64,000 nt of DNA, taken from assembly GCF_030012215.1 (NCBI RefSeq), contig NZ_JASCXX010000008.1, forward strand, positions 1 to 64,000, written 5' to 3'. A program made the position numbers and the translations under genes. The DNA is from Anaerobaca lacustris (GTDB lineage: Bacteria; Planctomycetota; Phycisphaerae; Sedimentisphaerales; Anaerobacaceae). Positions 29,015-36,406 of the stretch are shown here, piece after piece (position 1 is the stretch's first letter; every line of letters starts with the position of its first letter). The notes beneath the pieces are model-generated. The model was given only the letters and a program-made list of their open reading frames with translations, was not told the DNA's origin and did no database searches.

Positions 29015-29043
29015 TTGACAGAAGGCACCCTCGGCGATAGAAT
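29015..29043 (+). promoter_or_regulatory. Promoter of the beta-CASP ribonuclease gene
   Basis: TTGACA (29015-29020), 17-bp spacer, TAGAAT (29038-29043), 40 bp before the ATG and 26 bp beyond the IS right end. It lies outside the IS and is the gene's own promoter. Confidence 0.75.
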
Positions 29044-29083
29044 GAACAATCTATTCTGACTCTGAACACAGGGAAACCAGCCC

Positions 29084-30490
29084 ATGCAGATCAAACTACG
29101 CTTCCTCGGGGCGGCACAGAACGTCACCGGATCCCGCCACATGCTCGAAGTCAATGGGACGCGATTGCTGGTCGATTGCGGCCTGTACCAGGAACGGCAG
29201 TTCAAGGGACGCAACTGGGAGCCGTTCGACTTTCCCGCATCCAGCATCGACGCGGTGCTCCTGACCCACGCCCACCTGGACCATTGCGGCCTGCTGCCCA
29301 AGCTCGTCAAGGAAGGGTTCGCCGGACCGGTGTACTGCACGGCCGCCACCGCTGAGATCGCCCGCATCATCATGCTGGATTCGGCCCGGCTCCAGGAAGA
29401 GGACGCCGAGTTCAAGCGCAAACGGCACGAGCGCGAGGGACGCAAGGGGCCCTATCCCGTTGTCCCGCTCTACACCACCGCCGACGTCGAGGCGACGGAG
29501 CCGTTGTTCCGAAAGGTCCGGTACAAGACGCCGGTCCAGATCGCTGACGGCATCCAGGCGACCTTCTGCGAAGCCGGCCACGTCCTGGGCTCGGCGATCA
29601 TCCACGTGTGCATCGAGAAGAACGGCGAGAGCCGCAGCGTGCTGTTCTCCGGCGACGTCGGCCGGCCCGACCGGCCCATCGTGCGCGATCCGGCGGAGGT
29701 AGATGAGGCCGACTACATCCTGGTCGAATCCACCTATGGAGATCGTGTCCATCGCGGACACGGTGACATCAAGGCCGAGATCGCCGAGGTCATCAACGCC
29801 ACGAAGGCCGCCGGCGGCAACATCGTCGTGCCCAGCTTCGCGCTGGAACGCTCTCAGGACATGCTCTATTACATCAACGAGCTGCTCGCCGAGGACGCGA
29901 TCCCTCATCTGATGGTGTTCCTCGACAGTCCGATGGCCGGCGCCATCACCAAGGTGTTCAAGCGTCACCGTGAGCTGTTCGATGACGAGATGACCGAGTG
30001 GGTCCGCAACGGACAATCGCCCTTTACGTTCGAGGGTCTGCACATCACGCAGACGGCCGCCGAGTCGAAGGCCATCAACCACATTCGCGGCACGGCCATC
30101 ATCATCGCCGGCTCCGGCATGTGCACGGGCGGACGCATCAAACACCACCTCGTCAACAACATCGAGCGGCCCGAGAGCACGATCATGTTCGTGGGCTACC
30201 AGGCGGTCGGCACCCTCGGTCGACGCATCGTCAACGGCGAGAAGGAGGTCCGAATCCTCGGCCGGAACCATCCGGTCAACGCCAAGGTCGTGCAGATCCA
30301 CGGCTTCAGCGCCCACGCCGACAAGGACGAGTTGCTGCGCTGGCTCGGCGCACTGAAGAACCACCCGAAAAAGGTCTTCGTCGTGCACGGCGAAGCCGAG
30401 AGCGCCAAGAGCTTCGCCGCATACATCCGGGAAAAGACCGGCTGGGACGTCATGGTGCCCGAGTACAAGGACGAGGTCGCCCTCGACTGA
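29084..30490 (+). CDS. Beta-CASP metallo-beta-lactamase-fold ribonuclease
   Basis: 468 residues. THAHLDHCG gives H62, H64, D66, H67, the metal-binding motif; AGHVLGSAIIHV and FSGDVGRPDRPIV supply further ligands; YILVESTYGDR starts the beta-CASP insert; the RMMBL end has GFSAHADKDELLRWLGAL and FVVHGE. This is the CPSF73-like RNA-processing group found widely in bacteria and archaea; it probably cleaves or trims RNA. Cytoplasmic, no signal peptide. Single gene with its own promoter; its stop is 50 bp before the next, unrelated exported protein. Confidence 0.9.
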   Translation: MQIKLRFLGAAQNVTGSRHMLEVNGTRLLVDCGLYQERQFKGRNWEPFDFPASSIDAVLLTHAHLDHCGLLPKLVKEGFAGPVYCTAATAEIARIIMLDSARLQEEDAEFKRKRHEREGRKGPYPVVPLYTTADVEATEPLFRKVRYKTPVQIADGIQATFCEAGHVLGSAIIHVCIEKNGESRSVLFSGDVGRPDRPIVRDPAEVDEADYILVESTYGDRVHRGHGDIKAEIAEVINATKAAGGNIVVPSFALERSQDMLYYINELLAEDAIPHLMVFLDSPMAGAITKVFKRHRELFDDEMTEWVRNGQSPFTFEGLHITQTAAESKAINHIRGTAIIIAGSGMCTGGRIKHHLVNNIERPESTIMFVGYQAVGTLGRRIVNGEKEVRILGRNHPVNAKVVQIHGFSAHADKDELLRWLGALKNHPKKVFVVHGEAESAKSFAAYIREKTGWDVMVPEYKDEVALD

Positions 30491-30540
30491 CGCCGGCCGC
30501 ATGTCGAGACTACGCGATTTCACGAAAAGGAGGATGTGAA

Positions 30541-31767
30541 ATGGACCGACGGTTGTGTGGAGCATTCGTTGCGTCTGTCTGTTGGATCGCCTGCTGTCAC
30601 AGCGACGGCGCAGTGGTCGAATTCCCCGACGTGTCGCCCTGCCGTGCGTTGACGAGCGGGCCCCACGAACATCTGCTCGCCAGCTACTACGGCATCAACT
30701 CATGGGATCGCTCGCAGCGGTACATCACGGTGCTCCGGACCGACGTGAAGGGCCGCATTCCCACGGAAGACGATCCGGCGACGCTCGCTCTCGTCGACGT
30801 ACGGACGAAGGAGTTCATCCCGCTGACACAGACGCGGGCGTGGAACTTCCAGCAGGGATGCATGGCCCACTGGCTGGGCACCGCGCCGGACTCGCAGATC
30901 ATCTACAACGATTTCCGCAACGGGCGTTTCGTATCGGTCGTCATGGACGTCCACACAAAGCGCGAGCTGAAGGTGATCGATCATCCCGTCAGCGCCGTTT
31001 CGCCCGACGGCAAGGAGGCGGTCAGCATCAACTTCGCACGACTGCGCATCACGCGACCCGACTACGGTTACGGCGGCGACGGCCAGGACGCCCGTAGGAA
31101 CGTCCAGTTCCCCCAAGACGACGGCCTTTTCCTGGTCGATCTCGAAACGGGCCAGGCCAGGTGCCTGGTCTCCATCGCCCAGGTCAGGCCGCTGGTGCCC
31201 GAAGTGCCAGCCGAGGGGATCGAGTATTTCAATCATACGCTGTTCAGCCGGGACGGCAGCAAGATCTTCTGGCTGGCCCGCGCCATCCCGAATCGCAACA
31301 CCACCTCGCTGACCGTCAACCGCGACGGCTCGAACCTGCAACGGTGCTTTCCCGACGGCTGGGGCGGTTCGCACTTCGACTGGCTCGACGGCGACCGGCT
31401 CATGGTCACCGCCGCCTACGAGGCGAAGGTCTACGGCCATATCCTGTTCACCGTGGGACAGACCGATTACCAGCGGCTGGGCAACGGCCTGCTCGACTAC
31501 GACGGCCACGGCACGTTCTCGCCGGACGGCAAGTGGATGGTCACCGACACCTACCCGGCCGGCGCGCTGCGCGAGCAGAAGCTCTACCTGATGGACATGC
31601 AGACCCAGGCGGTGCTGCCGCTCGGACGGTTCGTCCAGCCGCCCGAAGTCAAAGACGGATGGCGATGCGACCTGCACCCGCGATGGAGCCCCCGCGGTGA
31701 CAGCATCGCCTTCAACTCCACCTACACGGGAAGCCGCCAAGTCTACGTGTTCGATCTGACCTGGTAA
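30541..31767 (+). CDS. Exported beta-propeller, oligogalacturonate-lyase-like
   Basis: 408 residues. A short signal peptide (MDRRLCGAFVASVCWIACCH) with Cys residues. Propeller blades are marked by TLALVDVRTKEFIPLTQTRA, GLFLVDLETGQARCLV, GSKIFWLARAIPNRNTTSLT and HGTFSPDGKWMVTDTYPAG, ending HPRWSPRGDSIAFNSTYTG and VYVFDLTW. The blade order and HxRWSPxGD ending resemble oligogalacturonide lyase and TolB-like proteins. Lyase activity is only a suggestion. AGGAGG lies before the ATG. A terminator follows. Confidence 0.7.
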   Translation: MDRRLCGAFVASVCWIACCHSDGAVVEFPDVSPCRALTSGPHEHLLASYYGINSWDRSQRYITVLRTDVKGRIPTEDDPATLALVDVRTKEFIPLTQTRAWNFQQGCMAHWLGTAPDSQIIYNDFRNGRFVSVVMDVHTKRELKVIDHPVSAVSPDGKEAVSINFARLRITRPDYGYGGDGQDARRNVQFPQDDGLFLVDLETGQARCLVSIAQVRPLVPEVPAEGIEYFNHTLFSRDGSKIFWLARAIPNRNTTSLTVNRDGSNLQRCFPDGWGGSHFDWLDGDRLMVTAAYEAKVYGHILFTVGQTDYQRLGNGLLDYDGHGTFSPDGKWMVTDTYPAGALREQKLYLMDMQTQAVLPLGRFVQPPEVKDGWRCDLHPRWSPRGDSIAFNSTYTGSRQVYVFDLTW

Positions 31768-31787
31768 CGTCGAGACCGTCCGGCTGC

Positions 31788-31818
31788 AAAAGCCCCGTTG
31801 AATTCCGGGCTTTTCTGT
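31788..31818 (+). terminator. Intrinsic terminator after the propeller gene
   Basis: AAAAGCCC, loop of 11, GGGCTTTT, then CTGTTG. An 8-bp stem starting with an A-run and ending with a T-run, 21 bp after the stop codon at 31767; likely bidirectional. Confidence 0.75.
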
Positions 31819-31853
31819 TGCCTCACCGGGCCCGACAAGCTACAGTGACGGCC

Positions 31854-33158
31854 ATGAAAAAGCTCATGGTGTCACTCTTAGCCCTCATCGTGGTTTCGGT
31901 TTCTCCGCTTCTGGCGCAGGAATACGAACCCTTGCCCGCCGATCCCTACTTTGCCGCCTACAAGCCGCTCAAGGCGCCGCCCGTCGAGGGGCTGCTGCTC
32001 AAACCGGGCGACCGGCTGGCCATCTGCGGCGACTCGATCACCGAGCAGAAGATGTATTCGCGGATCATGGAGACGTACCTGACGGTCTGCGTGCCGCAGC
32101 TCGAGGTCACGGTCCGTCAGTTCGGCTGGAGCGGCGAGAAGGCCCCCGGCTTCCTGGCGCGCATGGCCAACGACGTGCTGCGATTCGATCCGACCATCGC
32201 GACGACGTGCTATGCGATGAACGACCACAACTACCAGCCCTACAAGGACGAGTTCGGGCAGATCTATCGCGACGCCTCGTTGGCGATCATTCGCGCGTTC
32301 AAGGAGCGCGGTGTGCGGGTGATCCAGGGCTCGGCCGGCACCGTCGGCAAGATGCCGTCGTGGGTCCAGCGGGCGCTCGGCACGGTCGACGATTTGAACC
32401 GCAGCCTGCTGGAGTTTCGCAACATCGACGTGCGGCTGGCCGAACAGGAACAGGTGGGCTTCGCCGACGTGTTCGTTCCGATGCTGGTCCAGGGAGTCGA
32501 GGCGAAGCGTCGCTGCGGCGACGATTACATGATCGCGGGCAAGGACGGCGTCCATCCGGGCTGGGCGGGCCACCTCATGATGGCCTACGCCTTCCTCAAG
32601 GCGATGGGGCTCGATGGACAGATCGGCACCATCACGGTGGATATGCTGAATGGGCAGGCCACGGCATCGGAGGGCCATCGCGTGCTGTCGGCCGAGCCGG
32701 GTCGCGTGAAGATCGAGAGCAACCGGTATCCATTCTGTGCCACTGGTCCGGCCGACGTCGATTCGAGCATCCGCTCCGGCATGACGCTCGTGCCGTTTAA
32801 CGAAGACTTGAACCGTTTCACGCTGATCGTCAGGAATCCCCCGGCCGGCGGCTGCCGCATCACGTGGGGCGAGGCGTCGAAGAGCTATACAGCAGCTCAA
32901 CTGAAGACCGGCGTCAATCTGGCCGCCGATTTCGAGGTCAATCCGTTCAGCGAGGCCTTCCATCGCGTCGATGAGGCGGTGGCCGCCAAGCAGGGCTACG
33001 AGACTCGGCAGATCAAGACGCTGTTCCACGGCCCGGAAGGCAGGGCGGACATGGACATGACGGCCGCGCTGACGGAGAAGACCCGTGCCCCGCTGGCTGA
33101 GGCGGTCGCGACGGCTTTTGTCCCGGTTCGCCACACGATTCGTATTGAGGCCAGGTGA
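31854..33158 (+). CDS. Secreted SGNH/GDSL hydrolase
   Basis: 434 residues. Signal peptide MKKLMVSLLALIVVSVSPLL ending AQ. LAICGDSITEQKMYSRIMET is SGNH block I with the catalytic Ser; FGWSGEKAPGFLARM block II; CYAMNDHNY block III (Asn); DGVHPGWAGHLMMAYAFLKA block V with Asp and His. Such esterases remove acetyl or other acyl groups from glycans. The C-terminal 130 residues are an added beta-rich part. The signal peptide fixes ATG 31854. Confidence 0.85.
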   Translation: MKKLMVSLLALIVVSVSPLLAQEYEPLPADPYFAAYKPLKAPPVEGLLLKPGDRLAICGDSITEQKMYSRIMETYLTVCVPQLEVTVRQFGWSGEKAPGFLARMANDVLRFDPTIATTCYAMNDHNYQPYKDEFGQIYRDASLAIIRAFKERGVRVIQGSAGTVGKMPSWVQRALGTVDDLNRSLLEFRNIDVRLAEQEQVGFADVFVPMLVQGVEAKRRCGDDYMIAGKDGVHPGWAGHLMMAYAFLKAMGLDGQIGTITVDMLNGQATASEGHRVLSAEPGRVKIESNRYPFCATGPADVDSSIRSGMTLVPFNEDLNRFTLIVRNPPAGGCRITWGEASKSYTAAQLKTGVNLAADFEVNPFSEAFHRVDEAVAAKQGYETRQIKTLFHGPEGRADMDMTAALTEKTRAPLAEAVATAFVPVRHTIRIEAR

Positions 33159-33202
33159 GGACCCGTCGGATTCCCCGGACGCCGATCCGGTAGGAGAGTC
33201 GT

Positions 33203-33637
33203 ATGGCACGCGTCGCCGAAGGCGATATTGTCAGAGTGCGCTGTGCCGGCCGGCTGACCGACGGCCGGGAGTTCGAACTGGCGCCGGACGGCGGGACGGT
33301 CGAGTTCATCATCGGCCACGGCGACATGCTGCCTGCCCTGGAGAAGGCCGTGATCGGCATGACGCCGGGCGAATCCAGGACCGTGGTCGTGCCCAAGGAC
33401 AAGGCCTACGGCCCCCGCGATGAAGACCGCATCGAGGTGATCCCGCGCAAGGACCTGCCCGAAGGCATCACCCCGCGAGTCGGCCAGCGGCTCCGCCTGC
33501 CCGCCGAGAACTACCAGGTCGTCAACGCCACGATCATCCAGGTCACCGACACGGAAATCGTCGTCGACGGCAACCATCCGCTGGCCGGACAGGACATCCT
33601 GTTCCACGTCACGCTGGAGGAGATCGTCACGCTGTAG
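33203..33637 (+). CDS. FKBP-type peptidyl-prolyl isomerase (SlyD-like)
   Basis: 144 residues. VRVRCAGRLTDGREFE opens the FKBP fold; VEFIIGHGDMLPALEKAVIG then MTPGESRTVVVPKDKAYGPR is the conserved core; an inserted flap follows and NHPLAGQDILFHVTLEEIVT ends it, the order seen in SlyD-type proteins. Likely a cytoplasmic folding factor; the metal-binding His-rich tail of E. coli SlyD is absent. GTAGGAGAG precedes the ATG. It sits between two exported hydrolases, all in one direction with short gaps. Confidence 0.88.
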   Translation: MARVAEGDIVRVRCAGRLTDGREFELAPDGGTVEFIIGHGDMLPALEKAVIGMTPGESRTVVVPKDKAYGPRDEDRIEVIPRKDLPEGITPRVGQRLRLPAENYQVVNATIIQVTDTEIVVDGNHPLAGQDILFHVTLEEIVTL

Positions 33638-33659
33638 CCACGACACAAAGGAGACAACG

Positions 33660-35009
33660 ATGGACGCTTTTCGCATCGCTTCGACCGCAATGCTGTGCTT
33701 GTTTGCCGCCGTGAACTGCGCCGGCGCAGAAGACGCCTTCGTAACGATGGAGATCTTCCCGTATGTCGCCGAACACGTGCACGGCCCAACGATCGTGGAG
33801 CTTCCCAACGGCGACCTGCTGGCGGCGTGGTTCCAGGGCTCGGGCGAGCGGTGGGCCGACGACGTCGCTATCATGGGCTCGCGGCTGAAGCGCGGCGCAG
33901 ACCGGTGGAGCGAGCCGTTCGTCATGGCCGACACGCCGGGCTTCCCCGACATCAACCCCATCCTGTTCATGGACGCTCAGAGCCGCCTCTGGCTGATGTG
34001 GTACACCGTCATCGCCAACCAGTGGGAGACCTCGCTGCTGAAGTACCGCATCAGCGAGGACCTGGAGCGAGACGACGGCCCGCCTCGATGGATGTGGCAG
34101 GACGTGCTGCACGTCAAGCCGGGCGACAAGGCCGAACGAGGTATCCAGCCAAACGACCGCTTCGTCCGCTCCGTCGAACACCAGATCGAGCAATACACAC
34201 GGTACCTGACCGAAGAGGGCATGACGCAGGCGGCTGCAGCCCGCCTCGACGCCTGGCGCGACGACCTGCTCGTCAAAGCCCGAGGCGAGGACATGGTGCG
34301 AAGAGGCATTCTTATCGATGACACGGGCCGGCGAATCGACCAGCCGCTCGGCTATCCTTACTTTCGCCGGATGGGCTGGCAGACAAAGAACAAGGCGGTC
34401 GTTCTCGACAGCGGACGGATCGTCGTGCCGCTCTACTCCGACGGGTTCAGCTTCTCCCTGATGGCGATCACCGACGATAGCGGAAAGAGCTGGACGTTCA
34501 GCGAGCCCCTCGTCGCCGCCGGCAACATCCAGCCGAGTATTGCCCACGGGCCCGACGGGGCTCTGACCGCCTACATGCGCGACAACGGGCCGCCCCCTGC
34601 CCGCCTGCACGTCAGCCGTTCGACCGACGCCGGGGCCACCTGGAGCCCCGTGCGCGACGGCGCACTGCCCAATCCGGGTTCCGGCGCCGACATCGTTACC
34701 CTGGCCGACGGACACTGGGTCCTGGCCTACAACGACACGGAAGACGGACGGCACAGCCTGGCCGTATCGCTGTCGGCCGACCAAGGCCGGACCTGGACCC
34801 ACACCCGGCACCTGGAACGGGACCTGCGGGGCTCGGCCGCGACGCGAAGCCATTACCCTTCCATCATCCAGGGCCGGGACGGTGCCCTCCACGTCGTCTA
34901 CAGCTTCCACCGCAATGACCGAGACCAGGGGCCGACAAAAACCATCAAGTACGCACGGTTCACCCAGAGCTGGCTACAGACCGAAGACCGTCTCAACCCG
35001 GACAGATAG
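33660..35009 (+). CDS. Secreted sialidase-like (BNR repeat) protein
   Basis: 449 residues. Signal peptide MDAFRIASTAMLCLFAAVNC. HGPTIVELPNGDLLAAWFQG, followed by repeated Asp-box-like segments (STDAGATWSPV; SADQGRTWTHT; TDDSGKSWTFSE), marks a BNR/Asp-box propeller of the sialidase superfamily. IQPSIAHGPDGALTAYMRDN and SHYPSIIQGRDGALHVVYSF are repeated strands that also carry catalytic-type residues. Substrate could be sialic acid or another uronate-type sugar. AAAGGAG precedes the ATG; last gene of a possible unit with the FKBP gene 23 bp upstream. Confidence 0.8.
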   Translation: MDAFRIASTAMLCLFAAVNCAGAEDAFVTMEIFPYVAEHVHGPTIVELPNGDLLAAWFQGSGERWADDVAIMGSRLKRGADRWSEPFVMADTPGFPDINPILFMDAQSRLWLMWYTVIANQWETSLLKYRISEDLERDDGPPRWMWQDVLHVKPGDKAERGIQPNDRFVRSVEHQIEQYTRYLTEEGMTQAAAARLDAWRDDLLVKARGEDMVRRGILIDDTGRRIDQPLGYPYFRRMGWQTKNKAVVLDSGRIVVPLYSDGFSFSLMAITDDSGKSWTFSEPLVAAGNIQPSIAHGPDGALTAYMRDNGPPPARLHVSRSTDAGATWSPVRDGALPNPGSGADIVTLADGHWVLAYNDTEDGRHSLAVSLSADQGRTWTHTRHLERDLRGSAATRSHYPSIIQGRDGALHVVYSFHRNDRDQGPTKTIKYARFTQSWLQTEDRLNPDR

Positions 35010-35082
35010 ACCATAACACACGCAAGAACAAATAGTTATAACAGCCAAAATTCGCCGCCGCGGCCCGCAGCCCGGACGAAGA
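35010..35082 (+). other. 3' flank of sialidase-like gene
   Basis: Short AT-rich stretch with no clear terminator. It leads into the conserved element at 35083. Confidence 0.4.
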
Positions 35083-35145
35083 GAGATTTTCTGACTTTTT
35101 CCCAGAATGAGCATCCACATTACCCGTCGACAAACGCCTTATACG
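35083..35145 (+). promoter_or_regulatory. Conserved IR + GCATCCACAT element, copy 1
   Basis: An AT-rich inverted repeat (TTCTG...CAGAA, 35089-35107), GAGCATCCACAT ending at 35120, then TACCCGTCGACAAACGCC and TTATACG, a -10-like box. GTGGAGTACGTCGAGGCATG follows, placing an ATG 46 bp after CACAT. The same order of parts is found at 35800 and 41887. I read it as a promoter, possibly for an alternative sigma factor or activator. Confidence 0.6.
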
Positions 35146-35165
35146 TGAGTGGAGTACGTCGAGGC

Positions 35166-35285
35166 ATGCGGCTTGGGGAGGGTGGGAAGCAACAAGGGGG
35201 TCTGTGCGCCCTGTCGCTTCGGTGCGTGCCGACCCCTTTTCTTCAGGTCGGCCGGGTGCCCGCCATCCAAACCCTGTGGGCTTAG
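35166..35285 (+). other. Short ORF at the conserved element, 39 codons
   Basis: Begins at the ATG set by the element (GGAG 11 bp upstream) and reads MRLGEGGKQQGGLCALSLRC to a TAG. No homology known. Possibly a leader peptide, possibly chance. A frame from GTG 35149 also runs through to the gene at 35479, so an N-terminally extended 204-residue product cannot be excluded. Confidence 0.3.
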
Positions 35286-35478
35286 CTGCCACCTTCGACT
35301 CTTTGTGCCTGAAATGGCGTTGGCTCGAAATCTGGAAGACACGTCCTCATCCGCGCCTTTTGTCTTGCTTGTCACATCGGAAGAGGCGATGATGCACCGG
35401 GCAAAGGAAGCTGGTTCGGCCGAAATGCTTAAGCGGCCGACGCATCTGTCATGGCGCGGCCTGCGTGAAAGGGCAAGG

Positions 35479-35763
35479 ATGTCGGAAAGAATCAAACGAG
35501 ACCAAAGGATCCCCATTCCCCTGCTCCGGGGCCAGCACAGACTCATCGTACAGCACGCCCTGGCCAACGATCATCCGTATCGACAGGCCGTTCTGGCCGG
35601 TGAAAGGCGACAGATCGACGTGACGCTGACCGAACTCGAGGACCTGCTCGGACATATCGTGGTCGCAGCGAACGATTGTCACGATGGGGAGCTGGAATAT
35701 GCGCTCGACGCCCTGTACGACCGGCTCGATGGCATTCTGTACTCCTACGAAGAGGTCGATTAG
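35479..35763 (+). CDS. Small conserved-looking hypothetical protein
   Basis: 94 residues, MSERIKRDQRIPIPLLRGQH then RLIVQHALANDHPYRQAVLA and VTLTELEDLLGHIVVAANDC. Charged, mostly helical, no membrane segment, no Cys pair. I do not recognise it. The start is a choice: ATG 35479 has AAGGGCAAGG just upstream and begins the well-behaved part of the frame, but the frame is open back to 35149. The conserved element at 35083 may drive it. Another copy of that element follows directly downstream. Confidence 0.55.
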   Translation: MSERIKRDQRIPIPLLRGQHRLIVQHALANDHPYRQAVLAGERRQIDVTLTELEDLLGHIVVAANDCHDGELEYALDALYDRLDGILYSYEEVD

Positions 35764-35799
35764 CACGGTCGAACCTCAAGCAGCCGGACGAGACTGAAC

Positions 35800-35860
35800 T
35801 TTTTTTGGAGAAATCCCAAAAAAGGCATCCACATTCCTGCTCGCCAGACGCCTATAAGCT
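35800..35860 (+). promoter_or_regulatory. Conserved IR + GCATCCACAT element, copy 2
   Basis: TTTTTTTGG (35800-35808) and CCCAAAAAA (35815-35823) form an 8-bp inverted repeat, followed at once by GGCATCCACAT (to 35834), 18 bp, TATAAG (35853-35858), then CCGGAGGTAAGGATACATG with the ATG 45 bp after CACAT. Confidence 0.65.
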
Positions 35861-36117
35861 GTCCGGAGGTAAGGATACATGACCAAGCGGCTGCGCGGGG
35901 CACCTCGCCACACGGGGCCGGCACGCACTGTGGACACTCGCAGATCGTGCCGGCCATCTGTTTCCTCGGGCCTGACTCTCCCCTTTGGCCGATCCCGCCG
36001 GCCACGGAGACCCATTTTCGACGTTTGTCCTTGAATCTCGTCGATATCCCGGCCAGAATGGCCTCGTCGAGGCAGGCCGCTGGGCCTTGGCCGAACAACC
36101 CGATGCAAGGAGCGATT
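35861..36117 (+). other. Long structured leader of the 81-residue gene
   Basis: Contains a 51-codon frame from ATG 35879 (MTKRLRGAPRHTGPARTVDT...) that starts behind a good Shine-Dalgarno but has no known relatives, and a perfect 10-bp hairpin GGCCGGCACG...CGTGCCGGCC at 35916-35955. CTCGTCGATATCCCGGCC and GGCCTCGTCGAG near 36032-36073 may form a second. If transcription starts near 35865 the leader is about 250 nt. Confidence 0.45.
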
Positions 36118-36363
36118 ATGGCGATCCAGTTCAAGGAATTCACCCGACCGGCGTTTTCCGGCGATACCGACGAGCTGAAGAAGAAGGTCGTCAAGTACTG
36201 CAACAGCGAACTCAAGTGCTTCCGAATCATCTCGATCTCCGAGGCCAAGGGCATCAGCGACGACTTCTACCGCATCACGGTCTGGTACGACGATGAGGCA
36301 GAGAAGTACGAGCATCTCCTGTCCGCCTTAGTCGCTGAGAACGCCAAGACGGACAAGGAATGA
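36118..36363 (+). CDS. Small hypothetical protein, 81 residues
   Basis: MAIQFKEFTRPAFSGDTDEL then KKKVVKYCNSELKCFRIISI and DDFYRITVWYDDEAEKYEHL. An alpha/beta cytoplasmic protein with strands near residues 36-56 and a helical end; no motif known to me. AAGGAG lies 6 bp before the ATG, making translation likely. It follows a long structured leader behind the conserved element at 35800. It may be a small regulatory or binding protein; function unknown. Confidence 0.65.
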   Translation: MAIQFKEFTRPAFSGDTDELKKKVVKYCNSELKCFRIISISEAKGISDDFYRITVWYDDEAEKYEHLLSALVAENAKTDKE

Positions 36364-36406
36364 TCGCCCATCAGGGCAAACCTGAGCACGTTCGGCCCCC
36401 AAGCGT

